Source: Hyphomicrobiaceae bacterium UBA7697
Lineage (GTDB): Bacteria; Pseudomonadota; Alphaproteobacteria; Rhizobiales; Methyloligellaceae
Length of the DNA: 64,000 nucleotides
Assembly: GCA_002482645.1 (NCBI GenBank)
Contig: DLGJ01000005.1
Location: forward strand, 838,855-902,854
Reading direction: 5' to 3'
Of this stretch, positions 23,396-32,315 are shown piece after piece (positions within the stretch are counted from its first letter, which is position 1; each line of letters starts with the position of its first letter). The translations under genes were made by a program, and so were the position numbers. Under the pieces are notes generated by a model. It made no database searches. It was not told the DNA's origin and saw nothing but the letters and a program-made list of their open reading frames with translations.

Positions 23396-24329
23396 CGCGC
23401 GGACGGCGGTTCCATGCGAGGGCCGCATCAGGAGCAGACTGCCGCATTGGGGTGCGCGGCGTCGTCGCGCGGCACGCGCTGTCGTCACGCCCAAGGAACC
23501 TAGCGCCCGCGCTTGGCCGGTTCGTGCCGGTCTTGGGCGCCGGCCGCGTGGCGGGTTGGCGCCCGCCGATCCGCTCGGCATGGTGTTTCTTGACGGGCAC
23601 CGCGTGTTTCGTGGCGTGACTCCGATAGTGTCGCTCGACCTTACGGGTAAGGCATGCGGCGACGTCCGGGTTCTGACCTGCCTCCGGGATCTGACCTGCC
23701 TCCGGGAAAGGGGCAGTGCGGACGGGGCCGCAATCGGGCCGATCATCTAACGCGTTCAATGACAGTCCGGTACTTGGCGCGCTGGAAGGCGTGACAATAG
23801 ACGTTCTGCAAGCCAGGAACGTCGAGCCGGTCAGTCGAACGACGTCGCGGTCACGAGTGTATTCACTCGAGACGCGAACGATCGTCCCATCGCCGCCGGC
23901 TTCAACATCGCCGGACGAGAGCGTGCGGTCCGCTTAGTAGAGACGCGCAATCCCGTAGACAGTGGTCGTGGGAGTTCAAAGCGTCTGCCTTGCAGTAAGC
24001 GGATTGGACCGAGCAACGGGTGATCAGCCTACAGGACAAAATTTGAGCCCGTTGCAGAGTGCGCAGGGCCCGCGGCAAACGCTTGGACATGTGGCAGCGG
24101 ACAGTTCAGCGAGAAGTTCAGCCTCCTCCAAGACCCAGCGCTGAAGGGAGGACGCGGCAATTCGTTGGGGTAGGACATGCTGCCAGGGACGGCGCGGGAC
24201 GCCGATCTCGCGGTTGCCACGCCGTGCAGTTCCTCTCTCGAAACTGCACGGACGCGCTGCGGCTCAGGCCTGGTGCGGGTAAGGCGGGGGGACTGCGGCA
24301 CCGACGTGACAAAGTGGTTGACAATGGAA
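23396..24329. other. About 0.9 kb without a convincing gene
   Basis: Short frames occur on both strands but none has a ribosome site or family motif. The region holds an 18-nt tandem duplication (CTGACCTGCCTCCGGGAW, about 23670-23705) and a 10-bp perfect hairpin (24222-24231 with 24242-24251). The hairpin is 140 bp before glnT and could be a leader or operator element. No tRNA could be folded here. Confidence 0.5.
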
Positions 24330-24347
24330 ATTAATCAACTGATTAAT
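24330..24347. promoter_or_regulatory. 18-bp palindromic operator before glnT
   Basis: ATTAATCA-AC-TGATTAAT is a perfect 8-2-8 palindrome 43 bp upstream of the glnT start. A second copy differing at 3 of 18 positions lies at 27928-27945 before the permease. TTGACA-like sequence (TTGACAATGG at 24318) just upstream suggests the palindrome overlaps the promoter, as expected for a TetR repressor site. Confidence 0.7.
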
Positions 24348-24389
24348 TAATGGAGGATTGAGAACACATAAGCCAACGGGAGAAACCAG

Positions 24390-25757
24390 GTGAGCAAGAC
24401 CAAGGCGCAGAGCGGTCATCAGGCGCTGAAGACGGAGCTGCAGAAAAAAGGCGTGAAGTATCTGCTACCGAGCTACGTGGATATGCACGGCGCGTCCAAA
24501 TGCAAGGTGGTTCCAATTGATCACTTGGACCGCATGATGTCGGGATCGGAACTCTGCACGGGCGCGGCGCTCGACGGCGTGCCGCAAATCATCAGCGACG
24601 AAGAGGTCGCCTCGCATCCCGACCCTGAGTCCTGCATTGTTCAACCATGGCAGCGCGAAGTCGCGTGGTTCGCCAGCGATCTATGGTGCGAGGGCAAGCC
24701 GTTCGAACCTTGCAGCCGCAACATCCTGAAGCGCGTCGTCGCCGAGGCCCGGTCGATGGGCTACACGATAAATCTCGGAATGGAGGCGGAGTTCTTTGTA
24801 TTTCGCAAGGACGACGACGGAGAAGTCCTCCCTGTAAGCAAACGCCATAACCTGCAAAAGCCCGCCTATGATGTTCCGCGTCTTCTAGAAAACATGGACT
24901 GGCTGTCCGAACTCATCGACGCGATGAACGAACTCGGGTGGGATGTCTACTCGTTCGATCATGAGGACGGCATCGGCCAATTCGAGATCGATTTTGCATA
25001 TGCCGACGTGCTCACAATGGCGGACAGGTTCGTGTTCTTCCGCCGAATGGCGGATGCGATTTGCCGGAAGCATGGTGCCTTCGCCACGTTCATGCCCAAG
25101 CCGTTCGGGACATACGCCGGAAGCGGCGCGCACTTCAATATGTCGATTGCCGAGGCGGAGAGCGGAAAGAACCTTTGCGTTCCAGACAGGGAGGATCCGC
25201 GCGGGTGCAATCTCTCCGAATTGGGGTATCAGTTTATCGGTGGCGTCATGCGTCACCTTCCCGCGATCAGCGCTGTCACCGCGCCGACGGTCAACAGCTA
25301 CAAGCGCCTAATCCTGAAGGGCAGCAACTCCGGCTTCACATGGGCTCCGGTCTTCCAGTGCTACGGTGACAACAACCGCACCAACACCGTTAGAATTCCT
25401 GGCGGCGGCGGGCGCGTGGAACTCAGGCTGGTGGATCCCATGTGCAACCCCTATCTGGGGGCAGCGTTGACGATCGCAGCGGGTATCGAGGGCATCCGCG
25501 AAGGGCTCGATCCAGGAGCGCCTCACCTTGAGAATATGTACGAGAAGACGCCCGAAGAACTGAGCGAACTGGGTGTGAAAACACTTCCTCGTACGCTGGA
25601 AGAAGCATTGGACGCGTTCGAGGCCGATCCATTGGGCCGGAGGGTGTTCGGCGAAAAGATGTTCGACGCGTGGCTGGATTACAAGCGCGATGAGTGGCTG
25701 AGCTATCTCAACCATGTCTCGGATTGGGAAATTCAGCGGTACATGAACTTCTATTGA
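24390..25757 (+). CDS. glnT: Type III glutamate-ammonia ligase (GlnT-type glutamine synthetase)
   Basis: ATP-dependent amidation of glutamate; relatives in methylotrophs make gamma-glutamylmethylamide, so methylamine is a possible substrate. The 455-aa protein has the beta-grasp start (KYLLPSYVDMHGASKCKVVP), metal-ligand MEAEFFV, the ATP/glutamate site AGSGAHFNMS, LKGSNSGFTWAPVFQCYG (split in family alignments), NRTNTVRIP and RVELRLVDPMCNPYLG. The start is GTG 24390 after GGGAG. It heads a cluster with a TetR gene, a hydrolase, a permease and a glutaminase. The palindrome 43 bp upstream recurs before the permease, so expression is probably repressed by the adjacent TetR protein. Confidence 0.88.
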   Translation: MSKTKAQSGHQALKTELQKKGVKYLLPSYVDMHGASKCKVVPIDHLDRMMSGSELCTGAALDGVPQIISDEEVASHPDPESCIVQPWQREVAWFASDLWCEGKPFEPCSRNILKRVVAEARSMGYTINLGMEAEFFVFRKDDDGEVLPVSKRHNLQKPAYDVPRLLENMDWLSELIDAMNELGWDVYSFDHEDGIGQFEIDFAYADVLTMADRFVFFRRMADAICRKHGAFATFMPKPFGTYAGSGAHFNMSIAEAESGKNLCVPDREDPRGCNLSELGYQFIGGVMRHLPAISAVTAPTVNSYKRLILKGSNSGFTWAPVFQCYGDNNRTNTVRIPGGGGRVELRLVDPMCNPYLGAALTIAAGIEGIREGLDPGAPHLENMYEKTPEELSELGVKTLPRTLEEALDAFEADPLGRRVFGEKMFDAWLDYKRDEWLSYLNHVSDWEIQRYMNFY

Positions 25758-25805
25758 TATTGCGACGGGACACGCTCTGGTCGAACAGCCTCGCTCGGAA
25801 TGCAG

Positions 25806-26429
25806 CTACTCAATGGTGCCGCGAAATCCGAGAGCAGACCAGAGCACCCGCTCGAAAGCTTCGACCGATGCCTGGATGTTGTACTCACCGAGGATCTGGT
25901 TCCGCAGAACAGCTCCATCGAGAAAGGTCGAAACCATGACGCTGATCTCTTCCGGGTTGCCGTCCGCAAAAATTCCCATGTCGCGGCCTCTTTGGACGCA
26001 GTCCATCAGAACGTCTCGTTCGGTCCCGTAGAAGCGCTGGACGGCTTCGTCGATACGGTCGGTCTGCACGTCGGAATGGTTGTAGTCGATGATCAGCTTC
26101 AGGACCTTTCCGATCTCCGAATGCAGACTGACGTGCATATAGAGCCATTCGTGAATAAGGGCAGCCGGATGCTCGACATTTTCGGTGACGCGTTGGAAGC
26201 GCGTAAGGGCCGTCTCGATCGCATATTCAATCGTCGCGCGCAGAAGGTCGTTCTTGTCGCGGAAATGATAGTAGATCATTGCCGTCGTGAGGCCGGCCTC
26301 ACGTCCGATGTCCTTGATCGTGACGGACCGGTAGCTGTTGCGCGACAGAAGGTCGAGCGCGCTCTTCTTCAGTGTTTCTGCAGTATCGCGAGCTTCCCCC
26401 AATTGCCGGGGACGGCCAACTTTCCTCAT
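25806..26429 (-). CDS. TetR-family transcriptional regulator
   Basis: A 207-aa repressor-type protein. The N-terminal helix-turn-helix reads SVTIKDIGREAGLTTAMIYYHFRDKNDLLRA (positions about 30-60), followed by a helical ligand-binding domain. ATG 26429 (MRKVGRPRQLG) gives the usual basic arm; the longer frame to 26480 is possible. It lies between glnT and the hydrolase gene, divergent from the latter. The matching palindromes at 24330 and 27928 are its likely targets; a 7-bp inverted pair (26440-26446, 26462-26468) by its own start may be an autoregulatory site. The ligand may be an amide or amine; this is inference. Confidence 0.9.
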   Translation of the reverse strand: MRKVGRPRQLGEARDTAETLKKSALDLLSRNSYRSVTIKDIGREAGLTTAMIYYHFRDKNDLLRATIEYAIETALTRFQRVTENVEHPAALIHEWLYMHVSLHSEIGKVLKLIIDYNHSDVQTDRIDEAVQRFYGTERDVLMDCVQRGRDMGIFADGNPEEISVMVSTFLDGAVLRNQILGEYNIQASVEAFERVLWSALGFRGTIE

Positions 26430-26692
26430 GATCGGTCTACCGTTCTCAGTCAGATTTTGAAAGAACGGCGGATTCTGCAAGCCAGGCTTGCCGCTCCGTC
26501 CGTTGGGCTCAGAACCTGCCTACGGCATAGCTCTCTCGTGATCGGAAAGGAACCAAGAACTCGGCGTCTTGCGCGGATCGTTACCGGGCAATGCCTTCGC
26601 CCTGTCCGGCATTCGCTTGCCGCGGGCTCCCGGCGCCGCGTGGATTGCCAGGTGGTCTCGTTCGAGAGGCCTGGGAGAAGAGGAGAGGCGGC

Positions 26693-27697
26693 ATGCCTAT
26701 TCACGTCGAGCGCAACGTAACGCTCCAGTCCGGACAGACCGTCGACGAAATCCGGCTGTCCTACGCTGTTTATGGTGACCTCAATGCCGCGCGCGATAAC
26801 CTCGTAGTCTTTCCGACCTATTTTACGGGGCGCCAATCCTGCAACGAACCTTACTTCGGTGCCGGCCGCGCCCTCGATCCCAGCGTACACTGCATCCTTG
26901 TTCCTTCGTTGATCGGAAACTCGGACTCGTCCTCTCCGAGCAATACGGCGGGTCCGAGGGGAGGCGCAGGGTTTCCGCACTTCACAATTCGCGACAATGT
27001 AAGGCTGCAGCGCGCGCTCATCGATGCGGTTTGCCCGGTAGAGCGCGTCGCGCTGGTCATTGGTTGGTCCATGGGAGGGTGTCAAACCTTCGAATGGGCC
27101 GCACAGTTTCCGAATTTTGTGGCACGCGCTCTGCCGTTTTGCTCCACGGCTATGTGCAGTGCTCACAACCGAGTATTCCTTGAAGGCGTGAAGGCCGCAT
27201 TGACGGCTGACGGCAACTGGGCCGATGGCAACTATGTCGATCCCCCTGTCCGGGGCCTGAGGGCGTTTGGCCGGGCGTATGCCGGGTGGGCCTATTCCGG
27301 GACCTTCTTCAACAGAGCCTTGTACCGCACGCTGGGATTCGAGAACGCCGAAGCATTGCTGCAGGACTGGGAGCGTGATCACTTGACCTGGGATGCCAAT
27401 GATCTGCTGTGCAAGGTGTGGACGTGGCAGCACGCGGATATCAGTGCCAATCGTCGCTATCGCGGGGACCTTGCCGCGGCGCTCAGCGCCATCGAGGCGC
27501 GTACGATCGTCATGCCGACGACCACGGACATGTATTTCGCCATGGAGCAGGCCAAGTGGGAGGCAATATTGATTCCCAACGCGGAGTTTAGGCCCTTTGT
27601 ATCGAGTTGGGGTCATTGCGCGGCGACGCCGTCCGCTTCGGCTCCAGGTTTCATGACGTTTCTCGACACAGCGATCTCGGATCTCATGAACGACTAG
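26693..27697 (+). CDS. MetX-like alpha/beta hydrolase (homoserine O-acetyltransferase family)
   Basis: A 334-aa alpha/beta-fold protein of the MetX group. The nucleophile elbow is VIGWSMGGCQTFEWA (true MetX: GGSMGG), the acid is probably Asp in PTTTDMYF and the base His in SSWGHCAATP. Start ATG 26693 has AGGAGAGG upstream and removes a spurious N-terminal extension. The residues that bind homoserine and acetyl-CoA in MetX cannot be judged by eye, so it may be a hydrolase acting on an amide or ester in the glutamine/gamma-glutamyl cluster instead of methionine synthesis. Confidence 0.8.
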   Translation: MPIHVERNVTLQSGQTVDEIRLSYAVYGDLNAARDNLVVFPTYFTGRQSCNEPYFGAGRALDPSVHCILVPSLIGNSDSSSPSNTAGPRGGAGFPHFTIRDNVRLQRALIDAVCPVERVALVIGWSMGGCQTFEWAAQFPNFVARALPFCSTAMCSAHNRVFLEGVKAALTADGNWADGNYVDPPVRGLRAFGRAYAGWAYSGTFFNRALYRTLGFENAEALLQDWERDHLTWDANDLLCKVWTWQHADISANRRYRGDLAAALSAIEARTIVMPTTTDMYFAMEQAKWEAILIPNAEFRPFVSSWGHCAATPSASAPGFMTFLDTAISDLMND

Positions 27698-27927
27698 TGG
27701 CCGGGTCGAAACACGCCTGATGCCAGCGCCCAAGCTCCGGCGGGCGTTTCAATGTGACTTGCCACCACGGTTGATCGCACCGTCCCACATGCCGTCTCCG
27801 CGATCGGTGGCTGGGCTGTTGATCCTCAACGACGTCCAAAAGAATTCATCGCGGCACCGGCAGTATCTCCGTGGCTCAGATTGAGGCATGCGTCCTGGAA
27901 ATCACCGAAGCTCTTACCACGGAAGTA

Positions 27928-27945
27928 ATTAATTGACAGATTAAT
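27928..27945. promoter_or_regulatory. 18-bp operator before the amino-acid permease
   Basis: ATTAATTGACAGATTAAT matches the glnT palindrome at 24330 in 15 of 18 positions with identical outer half-sites, 91 bp upstream of the permease start. It contains a TTGACA box, so binding would block RNA polymerase. Confidence 0.65.
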
Positions 27946-28035
27946 AAATTTCCAGTCCTCTAGGATCACACAACAAAGAAAGGTGGCGCAAAGCGACCAG
28001 ACGACAAGAAAACCAACCCGGGAGAGACGTTCACA

Positions 28036-29655
28036 ATGGATCAAGCAGTCGAGAACGAAGGAGCCGCCGGCGAGAGCCTAAGGCGCGACATTGACTGGAA
28101 ACACGCATTCTGGTTCGCAGCCGGCACGCCGGCCTTGGTATTGTTCACGGTTGGCGCCATCGCAGCGACGGTGGGAAACATCTCGCCAATGGTCTGGATC
28201 ATTTCGACCTTCATTGGCTTCCTGCAATGTTTCACTTACGCCGAGATAGCGGGGCTCTTTCCGCACAAGTCCGGCGGCGCATCGGTCTACGGCGCGATTG
28301 CCTGGGTACGCTACGGAAAGTTACTTGGGCCCATTTCAGTTTGGTCCAACTGGTTCTCCTGGACACCGGTGCTGGCAATAGGCACCGGGCTGGCGGCCGG
28401 CTATATCCTCAATCTGTTGTTTGATGCGGATGCCGCCATCAACACCTGGCAGATCACCTTGGTGAACCTCGATTTCATCAAGGAGGACCTCACGCTTCGG
28501 ATCAACTCGACATTCATACTGGGCTTCATCCTCGTCCTGACGGTGTTCTCGATTCAGCATCGTGGCATCTTAAGGGCGGCGCGCGCGCAGATGATCGTTG
28601 CCATGGTGGCGCTGTTTCCGCTGCTGCTCATTGGGTTGACGCCGTTGATCTCGGGCGACCTGCCCAAGGACCACTTCACGCCATTTGTCCCGCTAGCCTA
28701 CGATGCGGCGGGGAACGCCATTCCGGGTTCATGGAACATGGCGGGCTGGACGGTCTTTGTCGGCGGTCTGTTCATCGCGGGCTGGTCGACTTACGCGTTC
28801 GAAACAGCCGTTTGCTACACGCGGGAATTCAAAGACCCGGCCCGCGATACCGTGCGTGCGATCGGATACGCGGGTGTCTTGTGTCTTGTCGTGTTTTCGC
28901 TGGTCCCCATTGCATTCCAGGGGTTCCTCGGGCTTGACGGCATGTTGGAGCCGGGCATCTACAACGGCGACGGCGTGGGCGCGGTGATGGCGCGCATGGT
29001 CGGCGGCGGTGCTGTGGTTGGCAACGTCATCGTGGTCATGCTGATCCTCGCCTTGCTGCTCGTCGTTATGTCTGCGATGGCCGGCTCCTCGCGCACGCTC
29101 TATCAGGGCTCGGTCGATGGCTGGTTGCCCCGCTACCTGTCGCGGGTCAATCACAATGGTGCTCCGGTCTCGGCGATGTGGACCGACCTTTGTTTCAACA
29201 TGCTGCTGCTCATGATGTCGGACTATGTGTTCCTGTTGGCGCTGGCCAACGTGAACTACATGGTCTTTATCTTCCTGAACCTTCAGTCGGGCTGGATGCA
29301 CCGTCTGGATAGCCCGAATGCCAAGCGTCCCTTCCGCTGCCCGAATTGGCTATTGGCAACAGGTGCGGTTCTTGGTTTCGTAAATCTCGCCTTCCTAGGT
29401 ATGGGTGCGAACATCTGGGGCGCGGGCACCCTGACGGTCGGTCTGCTGGTGGCCGCCGCCATCATCCCCGTCTTCTGCTATCGCCACTACGTTCAAGACA
29501 AGGGCGAGTTTCCGGAACAGATGTACCGGGACATGATGCTGGCTCACGGCGAAGCAGGGGACGTTATCGAGAAGCGCTGCGGCATCCTGCCCTACCTCAC
29601 TCTGGCGGGAGCCCTGGCCATTGTCTTCTTCTTCTATTCGATAGCCGTCTACTAA
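28036..29655 (+). CDS. APC-superfamily amino acid permease
   Basis: Inner-membrane amino-acid transporter of 539 aa with about 12 helices. The first helix carries the unwound-helix motif of the APC family (FTVGAIAATVGNISPMVWII), then FTYAEIAGLFPHKSGGASVYG, the usual TM2-3 block. ATG 28036 follows GGGAGAG. Between the hydrolase and glutaminase genes, with the shared palindrome in front and a strong terminator behind, it probably imports glutamine, glutamate or a gamma-glutamyl amide. Exchange of glutamine for another amino acid, as in GlsA/GadC acid resistance, is another possibility. Confidence 0.88.
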   Translation: MDQAVENEGAAGESLRRDIDWKHAFWFAAGTPALVLFTVGAIAATVGNISPMVWIISTFIGFLQCFTYAEIAGLFPHKSGGASVYGAIAWVRYGKLLGPISVWSNWFSWTPVLAIGTGLAAGYILNLLFDADAAINTWQITLVNLDFIKEDLTLRINSTFILGFILVLTVFSIQHRGILRAARAQMIVAMVALFPLLLIGLTPLISGDLPKDHFTPFVPLAYDAAGNAIPGSWNMAGWTVFVGGLFIAGWSTYAFETAVCYTREFKDPARDTVRAIGYAGVLCLVVFSLVPIAFQGFLGLDGMLEPGIYNGDGVGAVMARMVGGGAVVGNVIVVMLILALLLVVMSAMAGSSRTLYQGSVDGWLPRYLSRVNHNGAPVSAMWTDLCFNMLLLMMSDYVFLLALANVNYMVFIFLNLQSGWMHRLDSPNAKRPFRCPNWLLATGAVLGFVNLAFLGMGANIWGAGTLTVGLLVAAAIIPVFCYRHYVQDKGEFPEQMYRDMMLAHGEAGDVIEKRCGILPYLTLAGALAIVFFFYSIAVY

Positions 29656-29688
29656 AGGACCAATTTTTCGACACTTGCTGTACTTGCC

Positions 29689-29730
29689 GGCCTCTTGGGA
29701 AATGCGACAAATCCCAAGGGGCCGTTTTTT
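29689..29730 (+). terminator. Intrinsic terminator after the permease
   Basis: Arms 29689-29700 and 29712-29723 (GGCCtCTTGGGA with TCCCAAGgGGCC) form a 12-bp stem with one mismatch and are followed by G and six T (29725-29730). It separates the permease transcript from glutaminase. Confidence 0.9.
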
Positions 29731-29792
29731 CGCCTTGAGTTTTCGCCTTGAGTTCATGTCGTTTCCGTTGCGGAGCCGGATGGGGAGTTGAC

Positions 29793-30704
29793 ATGCACAA
29801 TCTTGATCGGATCCTGAACCAGATCCGTGATCGTATCCACGAAGAGGCGGATTGGGGTCTGCCTGCGCAGTACATTCCGGAGCTCGCGAACGTCGCTCCC
29901 GAGCAGTTTGCCATCAGCGTCGTTACGTCGAATGGTCAGTGTTGTTCAGCGGGACAGGCGGACCGTCCATTCTCGATCCAAAGCATATCCAAGGTCTTCT
30001 CGCTGGTCGCTACATTGGGTCGCATCGGCGAGGCGCTGTGGACGCGTGTGGGACGGGAGCCGACAAGGGCCGCATTCGATTCGATCATGCTCTTGGAAAC
30101 CGACAATGGCCGGCCGCCAAACCCATTTGTGAATGCCGGCGCCATCGTGACCACCGACGCGCTTCTTGCAGGACGGGAGCCGAGGCAGGCCCTTGCCGAA
30201 ATCCTGGGTCTGATCCGCACGATGGCAGGAAGGGACGACATCTACATCAACAAGCGCGTAGCCCAGTCCGAAAAGCGGACCGCCGAACGCAACAAGGCAC
30301 TCGCACACTATCTCGCATCGCACGGCAACCTGCTCAACGATCCGGATCTGACGCTCGGCACGTACTTCCATCAGTGTGCAATCGAGATGACGACCGTGCA
30401 ACTTGCCATGTCCGGCCGCGTGCTCGCTGGTCTCGATTGCGCTCCGCCGACTATTTCGCGCACTCACGCGAGACGCACCAACGCGCTGATGATGACCTGC
30501 GGACATTACGACGCGTCGGGCGAGTTCGCGTTCAAGGTCGGATTGCCTGGAAAGAGCGGCGTCGGCGGCGGCATTCTCCTGATCGCCCCCCGAAGGGCTT
30601 CCATTGCGATCTGGTCTCCCGGATTGAACGGCTATGGAAATTCGCAGGCGGGAACCCGCGCGGCGACGATGTTGGCCGAACTGACGGGATGGTCGGTTTT
30701 CTGA
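29793..30704 (+). CDS. glsA: Glutaminase
   Basis: Hydrolyses glutamine to glutamate and ammonia. The 303-aa serine beta-lactamase-fold enzyme has the catalytic Ser-x-x-Lys in FSIQSISKVFSL, then NPFVNAGAIVTTD, RNKALAHYLASHGNL, and KSGVGGGILLIAP. Start ATG 29793 has GGGGAG 7 nt upstream; the frame open to 29748 is not needed. It follows the permease after a terminator, so it may have its own promoter. With GlnT it could form a glutamine synthesis and breakdown pair, or degrade a glutamine made outside the cell and imported by the permease. Confidence 0.95.
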   Translation: MHNLDRILNQIRDRIHEEADWGLPAQYIPELANVAPEQFAISVVTSNGQCCSAGQADRPFSIQSISKVFSLVATLGRIGEALWTRVGREPTRAAFDSIMLLETDNGRPPNPFVNAGAIVTTDALLAGREPRQALAEILGLIRTMAGRDDIYINKRVAQSEKRTAERNKALAHYLASHGNLLNDPDLTLGTYFHQCAIEMTTVQLAMSGRVLAGLDCAPPTISRTHARRTNALMMTCGHYDASGEFAFKVGLPGKSGVGGGILLIAPRRASIAIWSPGLNGYGNSQAGTRAATMLAELTGWSVF

Positions 30705-30787
30705 TCCGAAAGACACGAGAGATTGGAAAGATGAACCGATCCTACCCCATGGAGCCCAAGGCGCCCTGAATGGACTTGGCGGGAGCG

Positions 30788-31240
30788 TCACTTCTGTATG
30801 GCCGCCTCCAACCATGCCACGATCACCAGCAGGAATACCGCAAGGGAGACGGCCACGGCCACGATCACCCAAGATGCAAGGCCGCAAGCGATGCCAAGGG
30901 CCGCCGTCACCCACACCGTTGCCGCCGTGGTGAGCCCTTCTACCGTGCGGGAGCTGGGATCGCGCATGATGACGCCTGCGCCAATGAAGCCGATTCCGGC
31001 CATAACGCCTTGAATGATGCCTTGAACGACGCGGCTCAGCGCATCGGGATGATCCGCCAGAACGTCGAAGTGAACCGTCGAGAGCGCGACAACGGCCGCG
31101 CCGAGCGCGACGAGCCCCAGCGTGCGCATGCCTATCGGCTTGTCCGCGATGTCGCGGTTCAGGCCAATCCCCATACCCACGGCGACCGCCGCGGCGAGAC
31201 GCGCGACGATGTCGATGAATTCGAGGTCTGTTTGAGCCAT
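30788..31240 (-). CDS. MgtC/SapB family membrane protein
   Basis: A 150-aa membrane protein with four helices. The family signature appears as AAVAVGMGIGLNRD and GVMAGIGFIGAGVIMRDP, then TVEGLTTAATVWVTAALGIACG. MgtC proteins help growth at low Mg2+ and adjust ATP synthase and membrane potential in pathogens; their role in free-living bacteria is less clear. ATG 31240 is chosen because it begins the family N-terminus (MAQTDLEFIDIVARL). Convergent with glsA. Confidence 0.9.
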   Translation of the reverse strand: MAQTDLEFIDIVARLAAAVAVGMGIGLNRDIADKPIGMRTLGLVALGAAVVALSTVHFDVLADHPDALSRVVQGIIQGVMAGIGFIGAGVIMRDPSSRTVEGLTTAATVWVTAALGIACGLASWVIVAVAVSLAVFLLVIVAWLEAAIQK

Positions 31241-31354
31241 GTTCACGCGGTCAACGCGACTCCTCCACCGGCGTGCGAGCAAACGCCGTTCCGAAACGAA
31301 CGTCGGATAGCAGTGGGTTCTATCGTTGTTCTCCTGCCGGCCTTGGCCGGGAGG

Positions 31355-31597
31355 TCACGAATTCGCACCGTCGCGCGACAAGCCCCTGAGGGCTGCGTCG
31401 CTGGCTGCCTCCTGCTTGGCCCGTTTTTGACCAAGCTTCGGCGTGTGGCGCCGTTGGGCGGACCGGCTGGACCCGCCGCCCAGCTGCCTCAGCTTTTCTT
31501 CGCCGCGGTGCTCGAGCTTCGCCTCGTTCTGGCCGAGTTCAGCGGGCGCGGGCCGACCTCGATGCGCGCTTGAGTGCATTGGGATGGGGCTGGTCAT
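31355..31597 (-). CDS. Small basic protein of unknown function
   Basis: An 80-aa hydrophilic, Arg/Ala/Gly-rich frame with no recognised domain. Support comes from GGAGGT just before ATG 31597 and from position: it starts 24 bp after the stop of the 48-aa membrane-protein gene on the same strand, so the two form a two-gene unit. Without homologues it could be a spurious frame. Confidence 0.4.
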   Translation of the reverse strand: MTSPIPMHSSAHRGRPAPAELGQNEAKLEHRGEEKLRQLGGGSSRSAQRRHTPKLGQKRAKQEAASDAALRGLSRDGANS

Positions 31598-31621
31598 GGT
31601 ACCTCCAATCGGATTGAGGCC

Positions 31622-31768
31622 TTACTGGATGTAGAGTCCAACAGCGATGGAGACGGCCGCCAGGAAAGCCAGAGAGGCGACGAGGACCCAAATCAGTCCG
31701 ACGCGCTCGGCCTGTCGCGCTTCCGTCGGGCTCAAGATCGGAGCTCCTGTCTTCATGTCTCTATCCAT
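31622..31768 (-). CDS. Small single-span membrane protein (48 aa)
   Basis: The product starts MDRDMKTGAPILSPTEARQ and continues with one membrane helix (about residues 25-46, LIWVLVASLAFLAAVSIAVG), ending YIQ. A strong ribosome site (AAAGGAG, 7 nt before ATG) supports it. The 'LSPTEARQ + single helix' layout is seen in small unnamed rhizobial proteins. Function unknown. It leads the unit with the 80-aa gene. Confidence 0.65.
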   Translation of the reverse strand: MDRDMKTGAPILSPTEARQAERVGLIWVLVASLAFLAAVSIAVGLYIQ

Positions 31769-32315
31769 TGCTTTTCTCCTTTGCGTTTTGTCCCCGCGGC
31801 GGCATCACGTGCTGCTGCCAAGAGTTCTTCGAGGAATGATGTCGAGCGGAACGCCACGGCGCTAACTTGCTGGATCGCGTATCAGGACGATCCAATCAAA
31901 ACGAGGGCTTCGGCTGCACGCCAGGACGCTTCGTCGTGGCGTGCTTGCCGCCACACCGCGTGAACGCTCGCGCAATATGGGCAATAAGCCCCGCGCGTCC
32001 GTTGCTGGCTCGATAGTCGCGTTCAGATATAGAGCTAAGAGGCATTGAGCACACTTCAAGGGCCGCGGAAAAAACGTGATGGCATTCCAGGAATTGCCGG
32101 GATTCCAAACTTTTGCGTTCAAGTCGCGCCCTGCACCGCCGCATCCAGGAACGCATGCTTGGCGTTCCACCTCATCTCGCGCTCCTTCTGGGCGTTACCG
32201 GGCTGCCTCGTGGCCCGGTATGAAGAGATTGCCGCGACGACGACCTCACCACCGGGACCGTCCTTCTCCCGAGAGTTTATGCGGGCCCGGCGGGTGCTCC
32301 GATCCGCGGCGGCTG
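31769..32315. other. About 550 bp without a supported gene
   Basis: Short frames on both strands lack ribosome sites and motifs. An 8-bp hairpin (32196-32203 with 32213-32220) lies about 100 bp after the symporter stop; it has no T-run. Confidence 0.4.

Noticed and set aside
23930..24030. tRNA-like words (GGGAGTTCAAAG, GTCTGCCTTGC) upstream of glnT
   Set aside because: I could not fold an acceptor stem, D-arm and anticodon arm in order on either strand, so this is chance similarity.
29725..29760. Tandem TCGCCTTGAG repeat after the permease terminator
   Set aside because: Two short copies next to a T-run look like slippage or local duplication with no evident function.
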